A stretch of 64,000 nt of DNA from Comamonas piscis (GCF_014109725.1 NZ_CP058554.1:4092001-4156000), one strand, 5' to 3'; positions 1 through 9,093 are shown, counted from the stretch's first letter. The notes: generated by a model from the sequence alone, not told the origin. Numbers and translations: made by a program.

Positions 1-1258
1 CCACCAGGGGCGCCAGATCGCGGTCCTCGGTATCCGTGTAGTAGCGGCCCAGCTTGGGCTTCCAATGGTGGACCAGCGGCATCTCCTCGCTGGCGGCAAA
101 CACATAGATCTGCTTGTCGGCACTGCCATAGCGCACGGTGATCGGGTCGCCAATCACCGGCATCACACGCCGTATCTCAGGCAGCTCGCGCAAGGCGTCC
201 AGGTCTTCCTCTGTTATTTGGCCTGCCGGCCCGCCGGTCGCTGGCGGCTTGCTGCCCATGTAGAGAATCGCCGTGCCCATGGTGCCCATCTGCTCAACCA
301 CCTTGCGCCGCGCGCCTTCGCCAATGGCCAGCATCACGATCACCGAGACCACGCCAATCACAATGCCCAGCAAGGTCAAGCTGGTGCGCACCCGGTTAAG
401 GCGCATGCCCCGCCAGGCTGAGCGTGCGGCCTCCAGCAGCTCGGCCACCAGCGGCGCGGCGGAGGCACTGCCACCCATGGGCACAGGCGCCAGCTGCATG
501 CGCGTGCCATCGTTTGCCGCAGGGGTTGCCGTCGTTGCGGGCTGGCTCGCGGTGTCGCCCACAATGCGGCCATCACTGATCTCGATGACCCGCTCGGCCT
601 GCGCCGCCACATCGCGGTCGTGGGTGATCAGGATGATGGTGTGGCCGGCAGCGGCCAGCTCGCGCAGCAGTGCCATCACCTCGGCACCGCTGTGCGAGTC
701 GAGCGCGCCGGTGGGTTCGTCGGCCAGGATGATGTGGCCGCCATTCATCAGCGCACGCGCAATCGACACGCGCTGCTGCTGCCCGCCCGAGAGCTGGTTG
801 GGCCGGTTGCCCAGGCGCTCGCCCAGGCCCAGACGCTGCAGCAACGCATGGGCGCGTTGCACCCGCTCCTCCTTCGGCAGGCCGGAGTAGATGGCCGGCA
901 TCTCCACGTTCTCGGAGGCGCTTTCGCTGGCAATCAGGTGGTAGCCCTGGAAGACAAAGCCAAAGGCCTCGCGCCGCAACCAGGCCAGCGCGTCCGAGTC
1001 GAACTGCGCCACATCCTGGCCCTGGAAGTGGTAGCTGCCGTCGCTGGGCCGGTCCAGGCAGCCCAGGATGTTCATCAAGGTGGACTTGCCCGAGCCCGAG
1101 CTGCCCACCACAGCCACAAATTCACCCGCGTAAATATCCAGGTCAATGCCATGCAGCACGGTCACCAGCGGCTGGCCGCTGGCGGGGTCGCCATAGTGTT
1201 TGCGAATGCCCCGCAGTGCGATCAGTGGCTGGTTTGCGTCAACCGGGCCGCTCACCAT
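1..1258 (-). CDS. macB: MacB-type efflux ABC transporter ATPase/permease (3' end beyond window)
   Basis: Inner-membrane ATPase-permease of a MacAB/PvdRT-type tripartite pump. Only the first ~419 codons of a protein normally about 650 long are present; the rest lies beyond the left edge. The start ATG shares seven bases with the macA stop (ATGGTGA), so the two are translationally coupled. Walker A GSSGSGKST is at residues 52-60, followed by signature LSGGQQQRV and a Walker B ending ADEPTGALD. After the ABC domain comes a hydrophobic segment (LTLLGIVIGVVSVIV) preceded by RLNRVRTS, which is the usual start of the MacB permease half. Family substrates include macrolides, peptides and, for PvdRT, siderophores. 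Lying downstream of siderophore uptake genes makes siderophore export or recycling plausible, but that is inference. Confidence 0.93.
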   Translation of the reverse strand, partial: MVSGPVDANQPLIALRGIRKHYGDPASGQPLVTVLHGIDLDIYAGEFVAVVGSSGSGKSTLMNILGCLDRPSDGSYHFQGQDVAQFDSDALAWLRREAFGFVFQGYHLIASESASENVEMPAIYSGLPKEERVQRAHALLQRLGLGERLGNRPNQLSGGQQQRVSIARALMNGGHIILADEPTGALDSHSGAEVMALLRELAAAGHTIILITHDRDVAAQAERVIEISDGRIVGDTASQPATTATPAANDGTRMQLAPVPMGGSASAAPLVAELLEAARSAWRGMRLNRVRTSLTLLGIVIGVVSVIVMLAIGEGARRKVVEQMGTMGTAILYMGSKPPATGGPAGQITEEDLDALRELPEIRRVMPVIGDPITVRYGSADKQIYVFAASEEMPLVHHWKPKLGRYYTDTEDRDLAPLV

Positions 1259-2430
1259 TGCAGCCACCTGGGGCCACGCTCCAGCGCGGTCTCGCCGATG
1301 ACGACCTTCTCCCCTTCAGCCAGGCCTTCCAGCACTTCCACCTGGTGGCGGCTGCGTATGCCTACCTTTACGCTGCGGGTCTGGGGTTGGCCGTTGGCAT
1401 CCAGCACCCGGGCCACATGGGCGCCTTCGCGGGCCTTGTCTTCCTCCACCGCCGTCAGCGCCACCGCCAGCGCCTGGCTGGCACTGGCGCTGACAAACAC
1501 CACCTGCGCCGTCATCTGCGGCATCAGCTCAGCGTCGTCATTGCCCACGTCAAACAGCACGGTATAGGCCACGGCCTTGGTGGCGGGTGCCGGCGTTTGC
1601 GCATTGCCGGCAGGCTGGGCCTGGCTGGCGGCGGGCGCGGGCAACACCTGGCGCACCTGGCCCTTCCAGCGCCGGGGCTTGGTCTGGCCGGCGCCCCCCA
1701 AGGTGGTGAAGTAGACCGGCATGCCCTCCTTGACTCGGCGCACATCGGCTTCGGACACCTCGGTCCAGACCGTCATCGCCGACAGATCGGCAATGCGCAG
1801 GATATTGGGCGTCTGGTAGGTCGCGTTCAGGGTCTGGCCCTCGCGTGCATCAACCGACACCACCGTGCCCGCCATTGGCGCATAGATGCGGGTGTAGCCC
1901 AGGCGTGCCTCGTCGGCCTTCAGCGATGCCTGGGTCTGGCTGATCTGGGCCTTCAAGTGGTCCATGCGCGCCACGGCCATGGCCAGGTTGGCCTGGGCGG
2001 TCTGCAGGTCTTCCTCGCGTGTTGCCTCGTGCGCGCTTAGCTGCTGCTGGCGTTGCAGCTGCTGGCCCGCCAGCCGGTGCTGGGCCTGCTGCTCGGCCAG
2101 CTGGGCGCGCAGCCCCGCCAACGATGCGCGGCCGGCATCTACCGTGGCGCGCTGCACGCTGGGGTCAATCTCCACCAGCAGATCGCCCTTGGCCACCTCG
2201 GCACCGGGTTCCACCTTCAGTTTCTGGATCTGGCCTGACACCTGCGCCCCCACATCCACATAGCTGCGCGGCTGCAAGGTGCCAATCGCCGTCACCGTGG
2301 CCTCGATATCCTGGCGCGCCACCGGCTCGCTCTGGTAAGCCATAGCCGGGCGGCCCGACCACCACAACACCACCCCGGCCACCACCGCCGCAACGGCGAC
2401 CACGGTCACTCCCACACGCGACGCCTTCAT
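1252..2430 (-). CDS. macA: MacA-type periplasmic adaptor (membrane fusion protein)
   Basis: Periplasmic adaptor linking a MacB-type ATPase to an outer-membrane channel (392 aa, usual size). An N-terminal membrane anchor (residues about 7-24, VTVVAVAAVVAGVVLWW) is followed by a lipoyl/barrel half, a long Gln/Ala-rich alpha-helical hairpin (about residues 85-170) and a C-terminal beta-barrel with the adaptor motif GxxxxVxxxRxGxxL-like IGETALERG. I chose the internal ATG giving MKASRVGV because GAGGGG sits at normal spacing upstream; a start ten codons earlier lacks this. It lies 97 bases after the DUF3325 gene and overlaps macB. No outer-membrane TolC-like gene is visible here. Confidence 0.93.
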   Translation of the reverse strand: MKASRVGVTVVAVAAVVAGVVLWWSGRPAMAYQSEPVARQDIEATVTAIGTLQPRSYVDVGAQVSGQIQKLKVEPGAEVAKGDLLVEIDPSVQRATVDAGRASLAGLRAQLAEQQAQHRLAGQQLQRQQQLSAHEATREEDLQTAQANLAMAVARMDHLKAQISQTQASLKADEARLGYTRIYAPMAGTVVSVDAREGQTLNATYQTPNILRIADLSAMTVWTEVSEADVRRVKEGMPVYFTTLGGAGQTKPRRWKGQVRQVLPAPAASQAQPAGNAQTPAPATKAVAYTVLFDVGNDDAELMPQMTAQVVFVSASASQALAVALTAVEEDKAREGAHVARVLDANGQPQTRSVKVGIRSRHQVEVLEGLAEGEKVVIGETALERGPRWLQW

Positions 2431-2527
2431 AAGATATTCCCCTCGGCCACGCCCACCCACTGCTGCTGCTGCACACCCGTCATTGCTTCCCCCACCATAG
2501 CTCCCTCACTTATTCATCAGCAGACCG

Positions 2528-2875
2528 TCAGGCCCACCACCACAAACCCAACAAAGCCAGCGGCGCCAGCGCAGCCGCTGCACGCGCCGCCCAGCGCGGC
2601 GCAGCCGCAATCCACAACACTGCTACTAGTGCCCCTGCAGATATCCAACCCAGCCAAGCCACCACGCCCACGGTGGCGCCCCAGCCGCCCACACTGGGCA
2701 GCAGGGCTGCTGCCAGCAGCAAGCTGCCCAGCAGGCGCAGCAAGCGGCTGCGCCGCAGCGGTATGTCTCGTTCGCCCGTCAACTGCTCATGGTGGCGGTC
2801 CATCGCAAAGGCCAGGGCCGTCATGCCGGCAAAGGCCAGCGCCAATGCGTGTCCGGATGCTTGCCAACTGTTCAT
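2528..2875 (-). CDS. DUF3325 small membrane protein
   Basis: A 115-aa protein with about three or four hydrophobic segments and a charged loop RHHEQLTGERDIPLRRSR between the first two, matching my recollection of the DUF3325 family. Its ATG overlaps the stop of the upstream PepSY gene by four bases (ATGA), so the two are coupled. DUF3325, PepSY and DUF3649 proteins commonly sit beside TonB-dependent siderophore receptors, as they do here. Function is unknown; a role with the PepSY protein in releasing iron from siderophores is inference. Confidence 0.8.
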   Translation of the reverse strand: MNSWQASGHALALAFAGMTALAFAMDRHHEQLTGERDIPLRRSRLLRLLGSLLLAAALLPSVGGWGATVGVVAWLGWISAGALVAVLWIAAAPRWAARAAAALAPLALLGLWWWA

Positions 2876-4572
2876 GCGCCCACCTGTAGCTTGTTAGCGG
2901 TGGAAGATGCTGCCTTGCCCGTCACCAGCGCGCGGCGGCGCCACAGCACACGGCAGGCCCAGACGGCGGCCAGGCCAAAGGCCCAGGCGCCCAGCTCCAC
3001 GCCAGCGCTTTCCCAATCGCCGCGCAGCAGTTGCGCGGGCCAGTGGTCGCCGACGGTCACGGCATTCAGCACCGGCAGCAGCAGGCACAGGGCAGCCAGC
3101 AGCGCCATCTGCTCCAGCCAGGCCTTGGCGGGGGCGCGCAGCAGGCCATGCAGCAGCGCGGCCAGCCACAGGCCAAAAAAGACGCCCAGCTCCCACTGCA
3201 CGCGGTTCGCCATGCCCAGCGGCAGCAGGCGGTTGGCCCAGAAGTAGCCAATGCAGGCGACGCCCAGGCCGGCAATGGCCGCCACATTCAGCCCCTCGAT
3301 CAAGCGGTAGACGGTGGCAGTAGCGCTGCCAAACTCGCCCATGTGCTTGCTGCGGCGCTTGACGACAAACAGAATGGCGCCCGTGGCCATCATGGCGGTG
3401 CCCGCCAGGCCGCAGAGAAAGTAGACCCACTTCATCGGCCAGCCGCCAAACTTGACCATGTGCAGCCCGCCCATCACCGACTGGGCGAGCGATGCGCCAC
3501 CGCCTTCGGCCTTGCCGGGCATGCGCAGCTGCAGCAGCTCGCCGCTGGCGGCCGAGAACATGGCCATGCCGGTATTGGGGCTCAGGCGCTTGTCGGCATC
3601 GGCATCGCTGTTCCAGCCGTAAATGCCGACGCGGGCCGCTGCATCGCCCGGGTGGTCCACCACCACCGCACGCACCGGCTGGCCCATCAGCGCCTGGCCA
3701 CGTGCGGCAAAGCTCTCCAGATCGGGCACGGCCATGGCTTGGCCGGACAGCGGCGGCTTGCCGGGCTCACCCAGCTCGGCGGCATAGGTCTGGATGGCAT
3801 TGGGCGCCGTTCCGTACTGGCTCCAGATACCGGCGGGCATAAAGCTCATCGCCGATATCGCAATGCCGGTGTAGGCAATCATCAGCTGGAACGGCAGGGT
3901 CAAAACCGCCACGGCATTGTGCGCATCCAGCCAGCTGCGCTGGCCCTTGCGGGCGCGGAAGGTGAAAAAGTCCTGAAAGATCCGCTTGTGGGTAATCACG
4001 CCGCTGATCAGCGCCACCAGCATGGCCATGCCGGCAACACCCACGACCCACAGCCCCGCCTGGCCGGCATGCAGCTCGTAGTGGAAATCGACAAAATGGT
4101 GACCGCCTTCGGTGGCACGCGCTGCGCCGTGGTTGCCGTCCGCCATCGGCTCGCCGGTGGCAGTGTCCAGGTCGGCATCGGCGTACTCGCGCTGTTTGTC
4201 AAACCAGTACACCTTCAGCTCGCCGCCGCCTTGCGCATCGGTGGGCCAGATCTCCCACATCTCGGCGCCCTGGTGGTACTTCTCCATAAAAGCCGCCCCC
4301 CAGGCCAGGCGCTGGCCCCGGCTGGCTACCTGGCCTGCCGCCTGCGCAGCGGCTTGCGCCGCCTCCTGCGCGGCTTCTTCGGCATGGTGCTCGGGCGTCA
4401 TCCAGTGGGTGATCGCCTCCTGGAACACCGCCAAGGTGCCCGTCAAAAACACCGCATACAGCAGCCAGGAGAACCACAACCCGCACCAGGTATGCAGCCA
4501 GGCCTGCGCTTGGCGAAACCCGCCCCGCCCTGCGCCGCTGCCCGGCCGCTTGTCGATCACAGTCTTACCCAT
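2872..4572 (-). CDS. PepSY-associated transmembrane protein (iron-uptake reductase type)
   Basis: A 566-aa polytopic inner-membrane protein of the PepSY_TM/PiuB family. The first membrane helix follows WLHTWCGLWFSWLLYAVFL; the second follows FHYELHAGQAGLWVVG. A conserved segment SWLDAHNAVAVLTLPFQLM precedes the third helix, and several further helices fill the C-terminal third. Membrane histidines of this type are thought to bind haem; Pseudomonas FpvG, a PepSY protein, reduces siderophore-bound iron, and this is the best functional model. The start MGKTVID is one base after the DUF3649 stop; an upstream in-frame extension is Arg/Trp-rich and overlaps that gene, so I reject it. Operon order is DUF3649, this gene, DUF3325. 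Confidence 0.88.
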   Translation of the reverse strand: MGKTVIDKRPGSGAGRGGFRQAQAWLHTWCGLWFSWLLYAVFLTGTLAVFQEAITHWMTPEHHAEEAAQEAAQAAAQAAGQVASRGQRLAWGAAFMEKYHQGAEMWEIWPTDAQGGGELKVYWFDKQREYADADLDTATGEPMADGNHGAARATEGGHHFVDFHYELHAGQAGLWVVGVAGMAMLVALISGVITHKRIFQDFFTFRARKGQRSWLDAHNAVAVLTLPFQLMIAYTGIAISAMSFMPAGIWSQYGTAPNAIQTYAAELGEPGKPPLSGQAMAVPDLESFAARGQALMGQPVRAVVVDHPGDAAARVGIYGWNSDADADKRLSPNTGMAMFSAASGELLQLRMPGKAEGGGASLAQSVMGGLHMVKFGGWPMKWVYFLCGLAGTAMMATGAILFVVKRRSKHMGEFGSATATVYRLIEGLNVAAIAGLGVACIGYFWANRLLPLGMANRVQWELGVFFGLWLAALLHGLLRAPAKAWLEQMALLAALCLLLPVLNAVTVGDHWPAQLLRGDWESAGVELGAWAFGLAAVWACRVLWRRRALVTGKAASSTANKLQVGA

Positions 4573-4573
4573 G

Positions 4574-4879
4574 TCAGCGCCCCAACACCAAAGCGCCCGC
4601 TGCCAGCAGCGAGGTGGGCAGTGCAATCCCCAGCCAGACCTTGCCCGGCGAGACCGGCGAGAACGCCCACACTGCCGCCAGCGCATGCAGCGCAAAGCTC
4701 CACTGCATGCCGGCCAACACGGCCTCGGCCCGGGCAGCCGGCAGCACGGCCGCCAGGAAGACGGCCAAGGCGCTGGCCAACGCATAGCCGCCAACAACGG
4801 CGGCCAGCAATCGGCTCAAGACGGACAGGCCCGGGTGGGCGCTGGGGGCGTTAGGAATGGAGTTCATGGATAGGGACAT
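4574..4879 (-). CDS. DUF3649 small membrane protein
   Basis: About 101 aa with three hydrophobic segments (LLAAVVGGYALASALAVFLA; MQWSFALHALAAVWAF; LGIALPTSLLAAGALVL), resembling DUF3649 proteins annotated as iron-uptake accessory proteins. It is the first gene of the DUF3649-PepSY-DUF3325 operon and lies about 190 bases downstream of a TonB-dependent receptor on the same strand. The start is uncertain: MSLSMNSIP (used here) or four codons later at MNSIPN; neither has a strong ribosome-binding site. Specific function unknown. Confidence 0.78.
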   Translation of the reverse strand: MSLSMNSIPNAPSAHPGLSVLSRLLAAVVGGYALASALAVFLAAVLPAARAEAVLAGMQWSFALHALAAVWAFSPVSPGKVWLGIALPTSLLAAGALVLGR

Positions 4880-5070
4880 CGTGGTGGTTGCGGGGTAAAC
4901 AATTTTTGCTGAGCCGATGGGCCTTTTCAGGCCCCTCCTCTTACATGACAAACGAGATGCAAAAAAGGGCCATTTGGTTTGTAAGCACCTGTCGAGGCCC
5001 CCCCGCCTGTGGCAGCGGGTGGGCCCTCGAACGGTGATGGTTCAAGCCAGCGGCCCGGCGCTTTTTTTGT
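4880..5070. other. Receptor/DUF3649 intergenic region with hairpins
   Basis: This 191-base gap holds a perfect six-base inverted repeat GGGCCT/AGGCCC around 4919-4934 and a longer GC-rich imperfect stem around 4995-5025. Neither has a clear T-tract on the minus strand, so they are possible processing or pausing structures rather than confident terminators. No Fur box is obvious, which suggests the DUF3649 operon could be transcribed from the receptor promoter. Confidence 0.35.
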
Positions 5071-7557
5071 TTAGAAGGTCCCCCGCAAAGTCAGCATCGC
5101 GCTGCGCGGGCTGCCGTAGTAGTTGCTGCCGCTCGCATAACCCACCGACTGGTAGTAAGTCTTGTCGAACAGGTTGTTGATGTTCAAGGTCAGCGTCCAG
5201 CGCGGGTCGACCTTGTACTGCAGCATGGCATTCCATACGGCGTAGCCGCCTTGGCTGAAGTCATAGCTGCGCACCGGGTTCCAGTCCGCGTCATACAAGG
5301 TGTCCTTCACATAGTGCTTGCTCTGGATGTGGGCGCTGGCCCCCACGCGCCAGGCAGAGAGCTCGCCCGGCAAGGTGTAGGCGGTGCTCAGCTTGAGCAG
5401 ATGGCGCGGCGTGATGCTGCTGAAAGGCGCACCCTCGGTTTCATCGCGGGTGGAGACATAGGTGTAGCCCGCAGAGGCTTGCCAGCCCGGGCGCAGCTCG
5501 CCACCCACTTCTACATCAAAGCCCCGGCTGGTGACCCGGCCCTGTGGCAGGAAGCAGCAGTTGCCCGACCATTCCTCGTGGTTGCTGGGGTAGCGCGTGT
5601 CGAGTACAGCCGTGCCCGTGCGCTCCACATTGAAGACGCTGAAAGTGGCATTGAGCTTGCCCTCCATCAGCTCGCCCTTGAGGCCGGCCTCATAGCTCTT
5701 GCCCTTGACAGGTGCCAGCGAATCGCCGGGCGGCGGGCCCGACTTGGACAGTGCCTGCGGCTTGAGGATGGAGGCATAGCTCAGGTAGGCAGACCATTGG
5801 TCGTTCAGGTCATAGATCACGCCGCCATAGGGGCTGAACTTGCCCGGCTCAGTGAAGCGGCTGCCCGATGCCAGCTCCCAGTTGCCGGCTGCGTCCATCG
5901 ACTCATACACCTGGTTGAACTTGTACTTGGCGTAGCGCCCACCCAGGATGACATGCAGCCGGTCCGTAGGGTGCAGGCGCAGCACGCCATAGCCGCCCAG
6001 CTGCTTTTGCCCCCAAGGGTTGTAGCGGCGCGAAACCGGGCCCGCCGCCGCTGGCTGCCAGCTGCCGGGGTTGAACACATCAATCGGCACCACGCCCGAT
6101 GGATCGCTGGAGTAGCCCACATTCCAGAAGCTCTCGACGCTCTGGCGGTCCACGCCCAGCACCAGCTCATGCGTGCGGCCCAGTAGCGAGAAGTTGCCCG
6201 ACAGGCTGGCATCCACCACGGTCTGGGTGTTCTTGTACAGGTAGTGGCCCCCGCCATTCCAGGTCACGCCGGTGCCCGTCTCGCGGTCCAGTGCGCCATA
6301 GCCAAAGGCGGTGGTTCCGTCATAGTCGGACGAGGTGCGGGTCACATTCAGCTTGGCGCGCCAGTTCGGGTTCAGCCTGTGCTCCAGCGCGGCAAACAGC
6401 TCGGAGTTCTGCGTGAAGCCGGTGGACCAGGGCTGGGTCAAGCTGGTGTTGCGCGGCAGGCCGATGTTGCTGCCATCGTTGTAGCGGGGCACATCGCCAC
6501 CGCCCTCGCCGCGCATGCGGATGTTGGCGCGGCTCAGGCCCGCAGTCAGCAAGGTGTCGGGGCTCAGATCGGCCTCGATGATGCCGTAGAACTGGGGCGA
6601 GCGTTGGTGCTTGATATCGATGAAGGAGTCACTGTCGGTATAGGACACCACCGCCCGGCCACGCACCCGGCCTTCAAGCGCCAGCGGGCCGGTCACATCG
6701 AGCATGCTGCGGTAGTTGTTCCAGCTGCCCAGCGACTGCTGCACCGTCACACGCGGCTCAGCCAAGGGCTTTTTGCGCACGATGTTGATGATGCCGCCCG
6801 GATCGCCCACGCCGCCCAGCAGGCCGGATGCGCCCCGCATCACCTCGACCCGGTCGTAGAAATCCATGTTCTGCGCGGCGCTGTAGGTGAAGTTGGAGAT
6901 GTTCAGCGGCGCGCCACCATCGACCTGCATGCTGTCGATCTGGAAGCCGCGCGAGAAGAAGTTCGCGGCCTCGGCATTGGTCAAGGTCGTTGTGATGCCC
7001 GGTGTGGCGGCCAGCGCATCGCGCACCTCGGTCAGGCGTCGGTCATCGAGCTGCGCCCGTGTCACCACCGATACCGACTGCGGAATCTCGCGGAAGGCCA
7101 GGTCGGACTTGGAGGCAATGCTGGTCACCCGGCTCGTGTAGGAGCCGGTGTCTTCGGTAGTGCCGTCCACCGCGCGGCGCGCCTGCACCCGCACCTCCGC
7201 CAAGGTGCTCTCGCGCGTGGGCGCCGTCTCTACCGTCAAGGTGCCATCCTGCATGCGGCCATGCAGGCCGCTGTTCTTGAGCAGGCTGTCGAGCGCCTCG
7301 CGCAGCGGCAGCTGGCCATGCAGCGCTGGCGCCTGGCGGCCGGCGGCCAGCTCGGGCGCAAACACCAGCTGCAGGCCGGCCTGGCGGGCAAACTGGTCCA
7401 GCGCAGCGGCCAGCGGCTGGGCGGCCATGTCAAAGCGCTGGGTCTGCGCGGGGTTGGCGGTTTGCGCCAGCGCGCCCTGCAGCGGCAGCGCCAGGCCCAG
7501 CAAGAGCGCGGCATGGGCCAGCGGAGTGCGCCGGGCACGGAAAAGCAATGAAGGCAT
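5071..7557 (-). CDS. TonB-dependent siderophore receptor with N-terminal signalling domain
   Basis: Outer-membrane ferric-siderophore receptor of 828 aa. A signal peptide ends near residue 31 (LPLQGALA). An STN signalling domain follows (about residues 39-108, from RFDMAAQPLAAALDQFARQ), then the plug (EIPQSVSVVTRAQLDD, VEVMRGASGLLGGVG) and the 22-strand barrel ending in a C-terminal Phe (AMLTLRGTF). The STN domain marks a receptor that signals to a FecR-type partner, and the gene immediately upstream encodes a sigma/anti-sigma fusion. The start is chosen for GAGGA nine bases upstream and for the signal peptide; an in-frame upstream extension has no such features. The ligand cannot be told from sequence. 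Confidence 0.93.
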   Translation of the reverse strand: MPSLLFRARRTPLAHAALLLGLALPLQGALAQTANPAQTQRFDMAAQPLAAALDQFARQAGLQLVFAPELAAGRQAPALHGQLPLREALDSLLKNSGLHGRMQDGTLTVETAPTRESTLAEVRVQARRAVDGTTEDTGSYTSRVTSIASKSDLAFREIPQSVSVVTRAQLDDRRLTEVRDALAATPGITTTLTNAEAANFFSRGFQIDSMQVDGGAPLNISNFTYSAAQNMDFYDRVEVMRGASGLLGGVGDPGGIINIVRKKPLAEPRVTVQQSLGSWNNYRSMLDVTGPLALEGRVRGRAVVSYTDSDSFIDIKHQRSPQFYGIIEADLSPDTLLTAGLSRANIRMRGEGGGDVPRYNDGSNIGLPRNTSLTQPWSTGFTQNSELFAALEHRLNPNWRAKLNVTRTSSDYDGTTAFGYGALDRETGTGVTWNGGGHYLYKNTQTVVDASLSGNFSLLGRTHELVLGVDRQSVESFWNVGYSSDPSGVVPIDVFNPGSWQPAAAGPVSRRYNPWGQKQLGGYGVLRLHPTDRLHVILGGRYAKYKFNQVYESMDAAGNWELASGSRFTEPGKFSPYGGVIYDLNDQWSAYLSYASILKPQALSKSGPPPGDSLAPVKGKSYEAGLKGELMEGKLNATFSVFNVERTGTAVLDTRYPSNHEEWSGNCCFLPQGRVTSRGFDVEVGGELRPGWQASAGYTYVSTRDETEGAPFSSITPRHLLKLSTAYTLPGELSAWRVGASAHIQSKHYVKDTLYDADWNPVRSYDFSQGGYAVWNAMLQYKVDPRWTLTLNINNLFDKTYYQSVGYASGSNYYGSPRSAMLTLRGTF

Positions 7558-7693
7558 GAAAATCGTCCTCGTGAAGATGGGGTGAAAGCAATCGCTCACC
7601 ACAAGGACGATTGGCCCTGAAAGTTCCTGAAAAATAATTTGATCGCGGCTGCCGCAGCCCGCATAGTGCAGTGCCATACCGTGCCCTGCTCCA

Positions 7694-9055
7694 TCAAGAC
7701 CGGCTGCGGCGGCTGAGCAGCAAGCTGCCATCGCTTTGCTGCTGCACCTGCACCGGCAAGGCCCGGGGCAGTGCCTGTATCCACGCCTGGGCCTGCGCAA
7801 TACGCACCCGGCCGCTGAGCGGCAAGCGCGCTGCATCCGGCGTGGCCTCCATCGCAAACGGCGCATAGCGCGCCAGCCGCTCCAGCGCCTGGCCCAGGGT
7901 GGCATGCTGGAACACCAGCTCGCCATGGCGCCAGGAGGCGGCCGACTCCACCGGCGACAGCTCGGGGCTGCGGTCGCCCACCCCCCACTGCAGCGCCTGG
8001 CCGGCCTCCAGCGTTTGCACAAAACCGTCATCGCGCGCCGTGGCCGTGGCGCCGTCCTCGGCCATCGGCTCTACGCGCACCCGGCCGGATTCGACCTGCA
8101 CGCTGACCCGGCTGGGGCCTCGGCCCATCGGCGTGATCTCCACGCCAAAGCGCGTGCCCAGCACGGTGATGCGCAGGCCGGCCGCCTGCACCTCGAACGG
8201 CCGGTTCTCATCACGCGCCACCTCAAAAAATGCTGCGCCCTGCAGCAGCTGCACCGATCGGCGCGCCGCAAAATACTGCAGCTGCGCCTGGCTGAGGGCA
8301 TCGAGCAGCAAGCTGGAGCCATCAGGCAGCGCATGCCGCACCTGCTGGCCGCGCGGGCTCTGCCAACGGGCTTGCCACTGCACATGCTGCTGGCGGTAAA
8401 GCTGCCACTGCTGCCAGCCCAGATGGCCGCCCAGACCCACACCGGCAAAACTGAGCAGCGCGGCCAGGCTGCGGCGCCGACCCGCACGCCGGGCGCTGCC
8501 CAGGTGGTTGCCGCGCCAGCGCTGCAACGCATCTTCCACACAGGCACTGGCCTGGATCAGATCACGCTCGATGGTGTTCAGCGATACGCCCAAGCGCTCG
8601 GCAATCAGCGGCTGCTTGTCGCCATGGATGCGGTGGGCCACAAAGACGGCGCGGCTGCGCTCGGGCAGCCCCGCCAGTGCCGTCTCCAGCACCGCCAGCG
8701 CCTGGCGGTACATCACGGAATCGGCCACATCCGGCGCATGGCTGGGCGCCAGCTGCTCCTGCAGCACAGCACCTTCCACATAGCGGCCGTGGCGCTGTCG
8801 GCGGCGGTGCGCGTCCAGCGCCAAGTGCTGGGTCATCACCGCCAGGTAGGCCGTCGTGTCATCGGGCTGGTCGCCAGAGGCCTCGGCCTGGCCACTGGCC
8901 TGGGCATGCTCGGCCAGCTTCAGCCAGGCCTCATGCACCAGCTCGCCTGCCTCGTCGCGGCTGCCGGTGCTGCGCGTCGCCACCCGCACCAGGTCGGCAT
9001 AGGCCCGGTCAAAGCCGGTCAATAGCGCGCGGGTGAAGGAGGCTGACAATTCCAT
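7694..9055 (-). CDS. Fused ECF sigma factor / FecR-type anti-sigma factor
   Basis: One 453-aa reading frame carrying both halves of a cell-surface signalling switch. Residues about 10-90 look like ECF sigma region 2 (EAGELVHEAWLKLAEH; TTAYLAVMTQHLALDAHRRR). Residues 120-175 look like region 4 (LPERSRAVFVAHRIHGDKQ; IAERLGVSLNTIERDL). A single membrane segment follows at about 196-214, then a periplasmic FecR domain with LPDGSSLLLDA, the FecR-type LGTRF at 299-303, where FecR proteins self-cleave at Gly-Thr, and a C-terminal receptor-interacting region. The separate N-terminal cytoplasmic anti-sigma domain (DUF4880) of ordinary FecR is absent. The arrangement resembles Pseudomonas putida IutY, the known sigma/anti-sigma hybrid for aerobactin. 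Proteolysis releasing the sigma half would be needed for activity. It sits just upstream of an STN receptor and behind a Fur box. Confidence 0.9.
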   Translation of the reverse strand: MELSASFTRALLTGFDRAYADLVRVATRSTGSRDEAGELVHEAWLKLAEHAQASGQAEASGDQPDDTTAYLAVMTQHLALDAHRRRQRHGRYVEGAVLQEQLAPSHAPDVADSVMYRQALAVLETALAGLPERSRAVFVAHRIHGDKQPLIAERLGVSLNTIERDLIQASACVEDALQRWRGNHLGSARRAGRRRSLAALLSFAGVGLGGHLGWQQWQLYRQQHVQWQARWQSPRGQQVRHALPDGSSLLLDALSQAQLQYFAARRSVQLLQGAAFFEVARDENRPFEVQAAGLRITVLGTRFGVEITPMGRGPSRVSVQVESGRVRVEPMAEDGATATARDDGFVQTLEAGQALQWGVGDRSPELSPVESAASWRHGELVFQHATLGQALERLARYAPFAMEATPDAARLPLSGRVRIAQAQAWIQALPRALPVQVQQQSDGSLLLSRRSRS

Positions 9056-9078
9056 GGGGCTGGATCATAAGCCATGAA

Positions 9079-9093
9079 AGAGAATCATTCTCA
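9079..9093 (-). promoter_or_regulatory. Fur box upstream of the sigma/anti-sigma fusion
   Basis: On the minus strand the sequence is TGAGAATGATTCTCT, a near-perfect 7-1-7 Fur inverted repeat (consensus TGATAATGATTATCA). It lies about two dozen bases before the fusion start codon, where Fur with Fe(II) would block transcription. This predicts iron-starvation induction of the fusion and, through it, the receptor. Confidence 0.8.

Noticed and set aside
4573..4797. N-terminal extension of the PepSY protein
   Set aside because: The in-frame extension lies antiphase over the DUF3649 gene and is Arg/Trp/Cys-rich; the internal start MGKTVID follows the DUF3649 stop as in an operon.
4880..5070. Fur box ahead of the DUF3649-PepSY operon
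   Set aside because: The AT-containing patches there do not give two adequate half-sites; the strong site is near 9.08 kb.
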